Part shown: positions 1 to 11,062 of the stretch, in pieces
Position numbering within the stretch: the stretch's first letter is position 1
How the letters are laid out: every line of letters starts with the position of its first letter
DNA from: Hygrocybe punicea
Taxonomy: Eukaryota > Basidiomycota > Agaricomycetes > Agaricales > Hygrophoraceae
Reading direction: 5' to 3'
Length of the DNA: 64,000 nt
Assembly: GCA_963556145.1 (NCBI GenBank)
Contig: OY744469.1
Coordinates: forward strand, 2,356,001-2,420,000
Notes under the pieces: generated by a model
Told to the model about the DNA's origin: nothing
Seen by the model: only the letters and a program-made list of their open reading frames with translations
Database searches by the model: none
Position numbers and translations under genes: made by a program

Positions 1-3000
1 GAAATGGAACGGCAAGACGGACCATCATAACACAAGAGGAATTCGTTATCTATACGATATATTGCCATGGGTCGAAGGTTGTCCTTTTTTATCACAAACT
101 CGAGTGATTCGTCGGCTGGATCCAACAGAGGCTGGGTATCCAAGGTCTCCAAGTCCACGATCTCGAAACCCTTCAAGCATCCCACACATAGTTTGGTCTT
201 CAGAAAATGAATGGAGCTCGACTCGACAGGAATGTAGAATTCCTGGTGCAAGGAAGGGTCACATCAACAAGGATCAATCCCGATAGGAGGACAAACACAT
301 ACTCTGAATGGCTTCAGAGTGTCATTTCCACCCTGCAACAGTTTTCGGAATGTAGGCTTGCTCCTGCCGCGTATGTTCTGGTCTATGGGCTCCAGCGTCT
401 TGATCGTGCTTGATAACGGGCTACACTTGACGATACAGACAAGAACCCGCCCAAGACATATTCCGACTTTGAAAAAGGCGGTGTGTGAAGAGATTCTCTT
501 TGCTCGTTTCAAACCAGCCATAGGATCGTGAGGATCTAATGCTTCGAGTGGGAAAGTGATCACTTGTCGTTCTAAACAGGGGATGTTCGGAAAACCGTGC
601 AAATGATATCAAGCCGATAAAGCCTTACCAGACAAGACGACAAGCAGCTGATGGTATTCCAACACATCAACCTGCGAAACATCCAACAGTGCCAACACCT
701 TCACTGGCTCTCTATGTGGGTCTTGAAGGTCCGAAAGGTACACCCCATCATCCGTACCATAGACAACCTTTTTCCCCCACCCTACACAAAGAAATATTCA
801 TCAGATCGATACCTTAATTAGGAGTGAAAAAACCCACTGAAAGGCGCTGCACAGTTGACTTTGTTCGGCCCATGAAAGAATCCTTCACTCAATGTGATGG
901 TGTCAAATATCATGCTGCGTTCTCTCATGACGTCCTGCTGCTTTGTAATGTGTTCAACCCATTTTCGGTGATTGAACCCGGTGCTGGCCCATAGTGTGAT
1001 CTGGTAATACTTGCGACCCAGATGCACAAACGTGATGGAATGCTCTTTACTGTTAGACTTCGTAGGAACGGTAGGGATGAGTGGAGCCCGGTTGTTACTG
1101 TTGAAGGAATTCCTTTTGACCAGAGCTTGCTTTGATCGGCCTGACTGAGTTCGCGCAGTACCAACGACATCATCACTAGCAGATATGAGGAGAAGTTCTA
1201 GGGGTATGGGCTAGACATAATAAGCTCGATAAGACAAGAGTCACAAATGAAGGAAATCGTTACTTACTCGGCGGTAGACTTTGTATTGCTCGTGCTTTGT
1301 CTTTTGTTGCTTCACCATGAGCAGGGCATGATCAAACAGATATACTTGCAAGTCTCCGCTGTCACCACCCTGAGTGCCACCACCTCGCTTGTTAAGGCAG
1401 CCTTTATAGATCAACTCTCGACCTTCTTCCCTTAAACGAAGATCCTGTGGCGTGATGCCGAATCCCGATAAGTACAAACTATACACAAACCGTAAAACAG
1501 AAAATACCGAGACAACGCACCACTTTCTCTCCTTGTTTGAAGAAGAGCTGCTGATCCAACTCCAGTAGATTGAATCGGTTTTCCGTCTTGCCAGTCTCCA
1601 CGTTGACCTTTCCCAAGAACTCCCTGACAAGTGCCACGACCTGCGGCAGTATCATCTTATCGGGGCTTTCCTCTGGAGTGTGCTTAAGCACGGCTTCCAA
1701 TAGCAAGGGGTACCGCGCGAGACGGGTTGTAGGCTTTGTCAGATATGCATTCAACTCCAGCTTGCGCGATTCAGGTAACCGTTCAGTTGCCTAGAGCTAC
1801 CTCTAAATGATGTGATAGCACAACGAGGAATACAAGCGCGGCGCACCTCCACAAAAGAAGCAAACGCCGGGTTCGAGCTCTTCTCTTTCTCAAACTCATA
1901 TTTACCATAAAGTTGATGTGCGCCGTATGACACAAACGGCCCAAAATGGGGCACAGCCTCCAGCAGGATATCTCCAATGCGTTCTACCACTGCGTATGAC
2001 TTTTGCCGCTTATTCAGCGCATCCCGCAATCGAGTATTAACGGCGATAATGTCGTGGATGTTCCAGAACACTTGTTCCAGGAAGTCAGTGCGACGAGGCT
2101 GTGGTATGATGTCTTGATCTTTGAGGCGGTTAATCCAGGTCTATTCCTAACATTAGTCTGAAGATTGGGTGTACATTGAGGGTGATCAGGCTCACGTCTC
2201 GGAGATATTCCATATCGCGCACAAAATCGCGCTCGGTGTAAATGACTTCGTTGATGGCTTCCTGCCGCTTTTTCTCGCCGTCCGACACACTATTGACAAC
2301 CTCTTGAGGAACTGAGTGTATCCATAATGTCCCAGGTTCCTACAGACCACCATGCCATTCAGCAACCGATTTCGACGATTACTGTGAATATAAAGACTGA
2401 CCACGACATCCCCTAAACTCTCCCTGCTAATTTGCTTGGTCAATCCAGGTTGGGGTTTCATGTTTAGACGCGCCTGTTGTTCCAGCCGACGTGGGCATGC
2501 GATGCTGTAACACAACTGATCACGCGAGCAGGTGGGCGAATAACAATCCGTAAGCAAAGTAAACACTCCAGATGGTAAAGGAATTTCATCCGACGTGATT
2601 GATCCTTTTCGCGGTAGCGTGTGCGTAAGTGTGGAGACCTGCGACATGTCATCTTTGTCTAATTTATCGGAATCGGGGGTTCGGCTGCTGGGTGTGCCAT
2701 TCTGGTGCTCGTACAAAGTGGTGTCCGTAGAAGAGTGTTTCCTGTTAGAACGGACGGTGCGCTTGCGTTCTTCATTCACTTTCCCATGATCGCTCCCTAA
2801 ATCCTCTTCATTCGGCAGCTCCCCACTGACAAATGGGCTAGGCAACTTCGTACGGAATTGATAGAGCTCACTCGCACTGTCTCGCAGCCGATGGTCATAA
2901 GTAACATCATGAAAGAACTTCTGCGCATCCAGAGCTCGTCCCAGAAGGAGCGCGAGGTTACGGTCAGTAGTTTTGATGATATACGCGATCTTGTCCACAG

Positions 3001-4415
3001 CCTCTCGTCCGTCAAAAGCGTCCTTGTAAGTCAGTCCGTCTTTGAGCCTGTCTGCCGTTGGAATTCGGTCGCGGAAGGCTTCAGCGACGCGGGACAGCAG
3101 TGCAGGGTACACGATAGGCGTCCAACGTGGGGCTGGAACGCGTATGGAGGTAGGGGAGAGACGACCCTCATAAGCCGCCGGGATGGGGGGCCGAGAAGCC
3201 CTCTGCGAGTCAATGAGCGAACGGACGGTAGCGGGCACTGTTGAGATAGAGATGGATCGATCTTTGACACTGCGTTCTCGGCGTGGACCATTCGGTCCTT
3301 TGTTTGGCATTGTCCGGGATGATTCGAATGAGCGCCGGTTCGAAGCGCCGGCGCCTGATGGCAACCCATCCAACAAGGTCGAAGAAGGAGATGTATTTGA
3401 TACCGACGAACGCGGAGATAAAGCTGTTGTGTCGACTTGGAGTGGGTAAGGGCGGGAGGACGTGGGGGAGGAACCAGGTTGATGGGACAGACGGCGTAAA
3501 CCGTTGTCACTTGCTTGGTGTACTCTGAGTGTTAATGGCTCCGAATTTTTCAAATAGGAAGAAGGTGGGGCTGTTAGTTGAACACGTGCAGAAATTCAAA
3601 GCCGAATATTAGAACGTGCTGGGAGGGTTTTGTCAGAGATACGCACATGAACGGTCTTTGCGAGCCCAAGGAAGTTCGCTACTGCCGTCGTCGGTACCGT
3701 GATCACTGCCGCTGTTGCTACCATCGCCAAAGTCACCGCCCAGGTTGCCATCAGCCTGGTCGATGTTGATTCCTATCCTGGGCGCTTCGGGCGCTTTTCC
3801 ATTCTGTGGTTGTGAAACCGAATTTGGGTCGGGTGAGGGCCCTGAGGAATTACTATATCGATGGCGGGGCCCGGTTGGGTTGTTCAAATACACCTGTGCC
3901 TGATAAGCCTGAGCAGGCGTTAGGCCTGACCGAGATAGAGCTTCAAAACTGGTATCTGGAGGTTCATCTGGTTGTGGGGCAACAGTTTCGCCAAATGGAT
4001 GCCCACTGGTGAGAGATGTTGGACGAGAGTGCACTTGAAGAGGTGGAAGAGCTTGGGGTTGAGCATACGAAGACTGGGCATAAGATGGGAATGCCTGGGG
4101 GGGTATATGTGGAGGCTGTGGGGAGGTAGAACGGTAATATTGTTGCCTGTAAACATTTTGAGGGCCAGGTTGGTTGGAATACGGTTGGGAGTTTGTAGGA
4201 GAGTGGGATGGCCGTCTGTCAAGAGTTGATTGATATTGGTGGGTCGGATAATGGTATGGCTGTCCATTAGGCTGAGGGGCCAATGTCTGAGAGTAAGAGA
4301 ATGAGGTCGGCTGGGATATGTTTTGGTGATGGGCTGCGACAGGACGGCCAAAGATGGATTCATACGCTTCATTGCGTTTGTCGGGCAGTCGAGGAGGACC
4401 CACAGGGTAGTCCAT
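1..4415 (-). CDS. ROM2: Rho1 guanine nucleotide exchange factor, ROM2-like (3' end off window)
   Basis: Activates Rho1 by GDP/GTP exchange upstream of cell-wall integrity signalling at the plasma membrane. Ten exons fit: 4415-3647, 3570-2383, 2311-2196, 2140-1847, 1790-1521, 1444-1268, 1210-838, 781-629, 571-303, 242 to the edge. The first nine sum to 1203 codons. The start was chosen at MDYPVGPPRLPD because an upstream in-frame Met lacks family character. Order: about 390 residues of Pro/Ser/Gln-rich sequence; a DEP domain (near VYPALLSRVAEAF to ELYQF); a DH/RhoGEF domain (from NSVSDGEKKRQEAINEVIYT through TRLARYPLLLEAVLK); a PH domain (ELIYKGCLNKRGG, then YLFDHALLMV); then a CNH/citron domain (WGKKVVYGTDDGVYLSDL onward) that is still open at base 1. 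DEP-DH-PH-CNH is the standard fungal Rom2 order. No broken frame seen. ROM2 versus ROM1 cannot be told apart in a basidiomycete. Confidence 0.93.
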
Positions 4416-4956
4416 CAGAGAAAACCAAGGAATAGATGGATAGCGAATGGAAAGCCGGGCAGAGAGGTGACTGTGAAGCCAAATCACAGGAGGAGTGGCG
4501 AAAGCGTGTTGGGCCGCAAGATTGCAGTCCTTGGCTGTATTAGGTCACCCGTTCGTTGATTGGCTCATTTGCGACAGTCGCAATGATTCTTGCAAATTTG
4601 CTGTTTACTTTACTTGCAAGGCAGCTCACATCTGATACAGTCCTTCACCTCAATGTATCTAGCGTACGAGGGGCACACTTCGGTGGAACAAGCTTTCTGA
4701 TATTGTGTTTTGCAGCCTGGAGTCCGGAATGCGGTTCAATCATGAGAACCAGGTACCAACTGTTGGCAAACGTCTTCTGTCGTTGAGGTCTCGACTTTGC
4801 AGGATTCAAGTTCGACGGGGTCGACTCGAGAACTTGAGGGACTTTGCGCTGGCGGTCAATTAAGTGCTACTCCGCTCGCAGTTACGTCCAAAGACTGGAT
4901 GGCAACGCCAGTAAACATGCTCGATGGTTGCTTTCTAAAAACACGAGGAACAAGGG
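4416..4956. promoter_or_regulatory. 5' flank of the ROM2-like gene
   Basis: This stretch between the ROM2-like start codon and a MITE holds no convincing ORF. It should contain the promoter and 5' UTR of the minus-strand gene. I see no canonical TATA box at a usual distance. An ORF reading at 4556-4786 has no family resemblance and is probably chance. Confidence 0.4.
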
Positions 4957-5598
4957 TACAGTCATTCATGGCTCCTTGAGACAGCCAAACTTAGTTACAC
5001 CTCGGAATTTGCATTAAACAGCCTTTTTTCCTCATTTAAATACCTGATCTCATCCTCAAATATGTCATATTACTAGTGAGAGCTTCAGAATTCTTATCGG
5101 AGGTGAGGAACATAGACGATGAAAAGGATCTTTAGAAAAAGTGCTTATCGGCCCTAATTGGGTCCTTGCGACAGTGTCACATCAGCGTGACTTCCTAAGC
5201 AATTTGTGCGTGCATCAGTCCTAATTGGGAAGTGTGACGTGACATGCCGCTCACTGTGCCGGCCATTGAGCAGAGAATACACATTTCTTGGGTGCAGACA
5301 GTTTGTTTTTTTTGTACAAATGTGTGTGCATGAAGTGTGAGACAAAAACTACCACAAATTTCAGACATTGGTGTCGTCATTTGGGGAGTTATGGCACATT
5401 TTATTGAATTTTCATCACTAATCTGCACGGTGCCAAGCTTAACAAGCGTCGGGCACTGCAATTATTTTATCAACAGGTGGGTATGAAGATTGTCTATGTA
5501 CTATGGTCAACTCCGAGGGAGTATTCAATGAAATTGATGTCTTCCGGGGCCTTTGTCTCAAGGACCCATGCTGTCTCAAGGAGCCATGAATGACTGTA
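4957..5598. mobile_element. Tc1/mariner-type MITE with 27-bp perfect TIRs and TA duplication
   Basis: A perfect inverted repeat joins 4957-4985 (TACAGTCATTCATGGCTCCT...) and 5570-5598. TA dinucleotides lie at 4957-4958 and 5597-5598, so the element proper is 4959-5596 (638 bp) beginning CAGTCATTC. A TA target site and CAGT-type ends fit the Tc1/mariner/pogo group. No transposase frame is visible inside, so it is probably non-autonomous. It sits between the ROM2-like gene and the split gene that begins at 5739. Confidence 0.85.
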
Positions 5599-5738
5599 AA
5601 TTAGAATTAAGTCTATGTACGAATTGGGCGAGTTAAGGTCCAAGGCTCTCAGCCTTGCACCTTCACTCGTCGCTATCTAAGATATCCCTCTGCTCCTCTC
5701 AGAGCGGCCATCTTTTCTTTCTTTTCTTTTCCTGCAAA

Positions 5739-6275
5739 ATGAATAGAATCCAGTTTGACCCTGCACTCCTCCAATGCCCCGACTTCGCATCCGAGGCGTA
5801 TGCACTGGTCTGCACCCCCTTCGTCAATGCCAATACCACAGACGAACAGGCTGCCCTACTTCTGGTCAACGTCTGGAGGGCCGGCAACAACCTAGAAAAG
5901 CAACAATGGCAGGATCAGCACCAGAACGACATTGCAGCACAAGCAAATGAGATACTACGTGAACAGGAAGCCGCTGAACAGCGAGCATTACTGCTCGCTC
6001 AAGAACAGGAGGCCCTCCGCAAGGACACGATGAAGAAGAATAAGACGAAATACATCCCAATACCCAATCGACCAATGCCCACCATCGCGCCGGTCTTCGC
6101 CTCCAACTATGCCACCAAAATGATGGAAAAAGGCCAATACATTGAATTATGGTACTACACCAACGATGGCCTAGATGACGCCATGAAAACTAGCACGACA
6201 GTAGATGACGATGCTATGGCAATTTCCCGAAACCCCGATGGATCCACTTCCTGGGTCACCGCAGCAGCCGCCAGT
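5739..6275 (+). pseudogene. Gene C, 5' part: unknown coiled-coil protein split by a 20.9-kb insertion
   Basis: The frame opens at MNRIQFDPALLQCPDFASEA and runs 179 codons before a TG..CA LTR begins at 6276. Visible traits are a glutamine/glutamate-rich helical stretch (REQEAAEQRALLLAQEQEAL) and a mixed, soluble-looking sequence with no signal peptide. The continuation lies at 27199-28000. If a 4-bp target duplication is allowed (CAGT at 6272-6275, CCGT at 27195-27198, one mismatch) the two halves join in frame. I have a weak recollection of similar multicopy proteins in Agaricomycete genomes, possibly transposon-linked, but do not recognise a function. An in-frame Met at 5655 is less likely as start. 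Confidence 0.7.
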
Positions 6276-7825
6276 TGTAGATGCGGGTTCTTGGTGGCTT
6301 CGGAACTATATATATTTCTTTATATAAAGAAATATATAAAGATCCTAACCTGTGGGTGTCAGCGTAGAAGTGACTGGATAAGTCAGTGTCGGGAATAGTA
6401 GTAAAAGAAAGGGATTGTTAGTAAAAGTAAAGCCACCACGTAAAACTGGACTAATAACAACGAATCCGGCAATGAACGGAGTGAAAACGGACAAATAATG
6501 AAGAACCCGACGATGCCGACGATGTCGGGTACGGCGGGTCAGGTCGGGTCAGGTCGGAAACAATGAACGAATATACGGGAACAACGATAAAAACGACGAA
6601 GTGGACTATAAAAAGCTAAGGGTCTACATGGACGAGCATTTGAAGGGATTAAAATGGTTCTGACTATGAGGGAAATGGGGACTAATGGTATCTTTTTTTG
6701 TATGGTCGTCGGGACCGTTTTTATAGTACAGGAGTGTGTAGCTACTTTTGGACATGTCTATTTCGGCCGATAGATACTACAAAGAAAAGATGGAATGGGG
6801 ATGTGGAAAAGGGGGGTTGCAAAGTGACATAGACAGGTAAATGGAGGGGAAAACAAATAAGCAAGGAAAAGATCTAGAAAGTCCTACATATCTCCGAAAG
6901 GACAAGGGGATGCATAAATATGGTAAGTCCGAAATCAGGGATTGACTCCGATGAGATCTGTTACGGATCGCTTCTGCAGCGGGCTCCGGCAACAATCAAC
7001 TTAACAGGGGGGCGGTTTCCAGAGGGAAGAACAGCAGTTTCATTGGTAGATAACACTGCTACAAGGGGGGAGGTTCATGGTCTAAAGTCATTGCGAGCCG
7101 TGGGGGTTACCCAAGACAAGGGGGTCTGCCCCAAGAACCAGACTAAACGTAAGGAAAAGAAAGAAGAAAAAGTCTGAACCAACAACAAGGACAGTAAATA
7201 TAGTGAATGGACTTGAGGGGAGGTAAATGGGAATCCAACCATGAAGCTACAACATGTCCAACTACACCATGTTTTCACCATGAGGCGGACATGAGGCATC
7301 CTCATGTCGATGTTCTCGTGATCCAACTGGAGGCCCGGGTGTCATTTAGGAATAGAGGGGGTCCGGATGACTCGGATGATTTGTCATCGGATCATGTGAT
7401 GTGCAGAATTGCCTATTCGGGGTCTACACTTGCTGTAACAGGCAAGTGTGCAGTCTGGCAAGTGCATTGCACGGTCGGGTCAAAGATGGGTATCGTCCAG
7501 TGTAGGATTGGTGATGAGAGTGTCTTGAGGTAGCGGGGACATAGCGACAAGGTCGGTATAAAGGAAAACAAAGGAATGTATGGAGGGAAAACCAACTAGG
7601 ATGGTGGGATAGTCAAGGTCAGACATGTGAACAGCATAAGCTGTACCGGATGATGATGTCTGTGTCGATGACGTATCAAGGAGCAATGTCTTGTCCTGTC
7701 TGTGGAACAATGTGCTCCACCTGATGTCGGTATTCATCCAAGAAAGGGTATTGTTGTAAACGAGTGTGGGAGATATCAAGGTTATAGATGGAAAAGGTTA
7801 AATGAATGTGGGTCCAGGTTTCGAG

Positions 7826-8050
7826 TCATAGCATGAGTGACAAGCTGTGGGAACAAGTCGTTGGGTACTGCATTGAAGCGGTGTCGTGCAAACAATATAC
7901 GATAGGGGTTGGTTCACTGTTTGGGAAGTCGTGTGGTCTGTGGTCGAAGTCAAAAAGAGTATGCTTCAGCGATGGTCGGATTAGAGAAAACAGTGAAATG
8001 TCTTGTGATCGGGGATTGTTCAGGGTTCGCATGCAGGTGAGGAATGTCAT
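7826..8050 (-). pseudogene. Element T copy 1, distal part of the T reading frame
   Basis: The frame starting at MTFLTCMRTLNNPRSQDISL is the counterpart of 49481-49699 in T copy 2. It keeps a shared segment ending in HDTASMQYPTTCSHSLSLM. In copy 1 the tnp2 transposon at 8062-14445 separates it from the N-terminal membrane-segment part (14682 down to 14518). Function unknown. Confidence 0.45.
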
Positions 8051-8621
8051 CGGATCGTCAGGCCCAGTGAAAAGTCCCTCGGCTGGGAAAGGGTGTGAGC
8101 AGCGGGGACCTGCATAGCCGTAGACAGCATGTATGGCTCGTCTTTTTACCGTATAGCATTTCTGAAAAGTTTAGGAGATGCTGTAAAAGGTCAACCTCGA
8201 GTGAAAATTTTCAGAGCATAATGTAGCCGTTCCCAGTCGAACCTGGCAATGTTTCCTTGTGTCCCGGCCTTCTCTTAAGTGAGCATAATGTAGAATGGTT
8301 GTATTGATTGCAAACGAGTGACATATAGTGTATAATGGTGGTATTGGGTCCGATCTGGTGTCTTCGTTTCTCCTCGTTCTGCCCCATTTGCCCCCGTTTG
8401 CCCCCGTTTGCCCCCGTTCCTTGTCTCCCCCTCATTTGCCCCCTCTTCTCCTCGTTTTCTCTCCCTGTCCTTGTTCTCCAAGCCCCCAGAATTGCCGTGA
8501 CTAGTGTACATGATCGATCGCATGCGATGGTGTGCTGTCTCCTGTATCATAGCCCGAAAGAATGATGTAAGTAGTAGTAGGAAGAGCCGACACGACTGAA
8601 AACATACCTTCTGTGATCAAT

Positions 8622-10956
8622 CTAAGTTGAAGCTGCGTTTTTCTTTAGTTTTTTCTGCAAAAAATTGCACAGTCAGTCTGTTAACACAGCCGGATATCAG
8701 AATTACTCACAAGTGCCTTTTCCTCATCTTTAAAATGCTATGCCAAGACCCGTGAGATCGGACAGTGGAAGAAATGATTCGGAGAAACGTACCTGAAGTG
8801 CCTGAGGTGACAAGCTCTTGAAATGAAGATTGAAATCACCCAATGTTTGACTCGGGTTATGGCTCTTCCATTCACGACCACAGATAGCCCTACGACGATA
8901 GTGAACATAGCAAAGTAGTATTTGCTAGATAGAATTGAGCAACTTACCTTGCTGTATTGCCCGTCGGAGCTTCGAAGATCTTCTCTGATGCAGGCATGGC
9001 CACACGTTTGAAAGGTGTCTTTCGCTTGCTTTTTGATGATGTTACTGATAACGAAGTCGCCGTGTCACCTGTAACAATCTCGTGTAGCGCTGTTGAGGCA
9101 ATGGGGCTGGTTTCTGTCCCAGTGACAGCAAGAGAGTCTGTTAATGCGGTACAGGGACGAAAAATATACCATACCAGTGAAAGAGGTTTCAGGTGTGTCA
9201 GTTGACGCGACGGGGATGGCTTGCAAGGCTGCGGATATGGCCGTGTTCGTCAATGTGATGGGCATGATTTGCGTTGGCGTAGAATTGCTCGTTGATGCGA
9301 CGGGAATGACTGGCAAGTGGATACGGCTGTGTTTGTCGACACAATGGGCGTGATTTGCGTTGGCGTAAGTGTAGAATCGCTCATTGATGCGACGGAAATG
9401 ACTGGCAAGGGTGCGGATATGGCCGTGTTCGTCGACGCAATGGGTGTGATTTGCGTTGGCGAAGAATTGCCCATTGATGCGACGGGAATGACTGGCAAGG
9501 GTGCGGATATGGCTGTGTTCGTCGACGCAATGGGTGTGATTTGCGTTGGCGTAGAATTGCTCATTGATGCGACGGGAATGACTGGCAAGGGTGCGGATAT
9601 AGATATGGCCGTGTTCGTCGATGTGATGGGCATGATCTGTACAGCAGTGCTAGTCGTCGAACAATGTCAGTACAACCTCTATAATGTCAATCCCATGAGT
9701 CGTTGGTTGCTACTAACAGTGGATTTAATGGCTGCAACCAGACATTTTGAGTTTGACGCAGACAATGAATTAATATTCTTACCACTATGATCTTGCCGGT
9801 ACTCTTGTTGGCATCACCCTCACTACCCTTGCCAACATTATTCGCATGGTGAGTTGTCTTACCATGTAACCTCTGCTTCTTGTGAGCAACTACATTTTCG
9901 TCATGAGAATATTTGCGCTTCTGACTTTCTTGGGTCTCGGTCTCGGTTTTCATAGTCTTCTCCTTGTTGCACAGAACTTTTTTCTCCCAATTACGTAGCC
10001 AAGATGGATAGTTCAGGATCCACACGTTGTCGGTTTTCCAGTGTCGAGAACAGAGTCGCAAAATGGGGAACTCCTTCTCCATCTCATTGCGATATTGCAT
10101 AAGATACTGGATATCAGCCATCTTGAAACCTGATGGAGGGTTACCAGCGCTCGCAAATGAGGTCCAAATCAATTGGGCATGGGAATACAATGCTCGACGG
10201 TCAGACTCGCTGATAGGAATGCCTTGGTCGTCTTCAAGGTAATCGGTAGATTTGATCTTCTTGCCAGCCACGTCGTCATCGTCACCTTGAATTGAAATCC
10301 CATCCTCTTGATCAACCCTATTTGTCCAAGATATCTTTGTCCACCATCGGACATTGGGATGGTCTACTTCGTCCAGGACAGTGGAAGTTGTGACAGTAGG
10401 AAAATTGTGGCTGTTTGACATAGCAATGGTGGCAGTAGCATTTGCGGGTGGATTGGAATGTCCGTGTACATGTGGTATGGCCTGTACGAGTAATTGATAT
10501 GCTTGCCTATAGAGATAGAAACGCATCAGAGATAGCGAGCGGAAAGATAATCACGCACTCTAACGTTGAAAACTTGACTTGTAATAACTCTAATTCTTTT
10601 CTAAGAGAAGAAACTCGTTGGCATTGTTGCATATATGCTGGGTTTGGAGCTGCCAGAAGGCTTTCGTGCGATGCGATTGATAAAAGATGATTATTTGATT
10701 TCCGGTTGAGAGGACTCCAAGTTGATAAACTTGATTGGCCAGATAACCCTGATAATCCCAGTGCATTGGAATTTACAAATTCAGAATGATTCTGACCGTT
10801 GTGGTGTTGATTTGCTGGTACGAAGCATGAGAGATTTGCATATGGTGTGAAGGGTGTGCTGGATTCGCTCTCAGAGGATAGGCTTTGCACTTCAAGTGAA
10901 TTTGAATAAGATGTTGGAGGATCGAAGGGAAAGGGTGACAAGAGTCTGAGCGACAT
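8622..10956 (-). CDS. tnp2-transposon accessory protein, function unknown
   Basis: A multi-exon gene on the transposase strand. Exon 1 runs 10956-10559 (MSLRLLSPFPFDPPTSYSNS), exon 2 from 10506 to about 9783, then a repeat-coding exon near 9612-8950, then ICGREWKSHNPSQTLGDFNL and a short lysine-rich end with stop near 8622. The central part (SGFKMADIQYLMQYRNEMEK, then HWKTDNVWILNYPSWLRNW) resembles proteins I recall next to tnp2 transposases in Agaricomycetes, though no function is established. A basic patch (QKRKYSHDENVVAHKKQR) could be a nuclear signal. The repeat exon has an apparent frameshift near 9316, so the copy may be broken. Later exon borders are approximate. Confidence 0.55.
9200..9625 (-). 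repeat. 90-bp coding minisatellite, about 4.5-5 units
   Basis: On the minus strand the unit translates as PVIPVASMSNSTPTQITPIA plus about ten more residues (30 codons). Units vary by synonymous and conservative changes and one contains a frameshift. It lies within an exon of the tnp2 accessory gene, so it lengthens a Thr/Ser/Pro-rich low-complexity stretch. Confidence 0.8.
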
Positions 10957-11062
10957 GAGAGGGGGGGAGGAAAGAACAGACTGTATGTCTATCAATATTT
11001 GCTCACTCACAACACAAGATATTCGTAGACAACCAAGGCACACATACATTATTCTGTACACA

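Noticed and set aside
2858..3528. Plus-strand ORFs opposite the ROM2-like gene
   Set aside because: They are shadows of exon 2 of the minus-strand gene, which has a full domain series.
6276..6290. A perfect 5-bp duplication for element A
   Set aside because: Flanks CCAGT and CCGTC do not match over 5 bp. A 4-bp duplication with one mismatch restores gene C's frame and is preferred.
8275..8565. Overlapping ORFs near 8.3-8.6 kb
   Set aside because: Caused by a short CCCCCGTTTGC tandem repeat. They lie downstream of the accessory gene's stop inside the tnp2 transposon.
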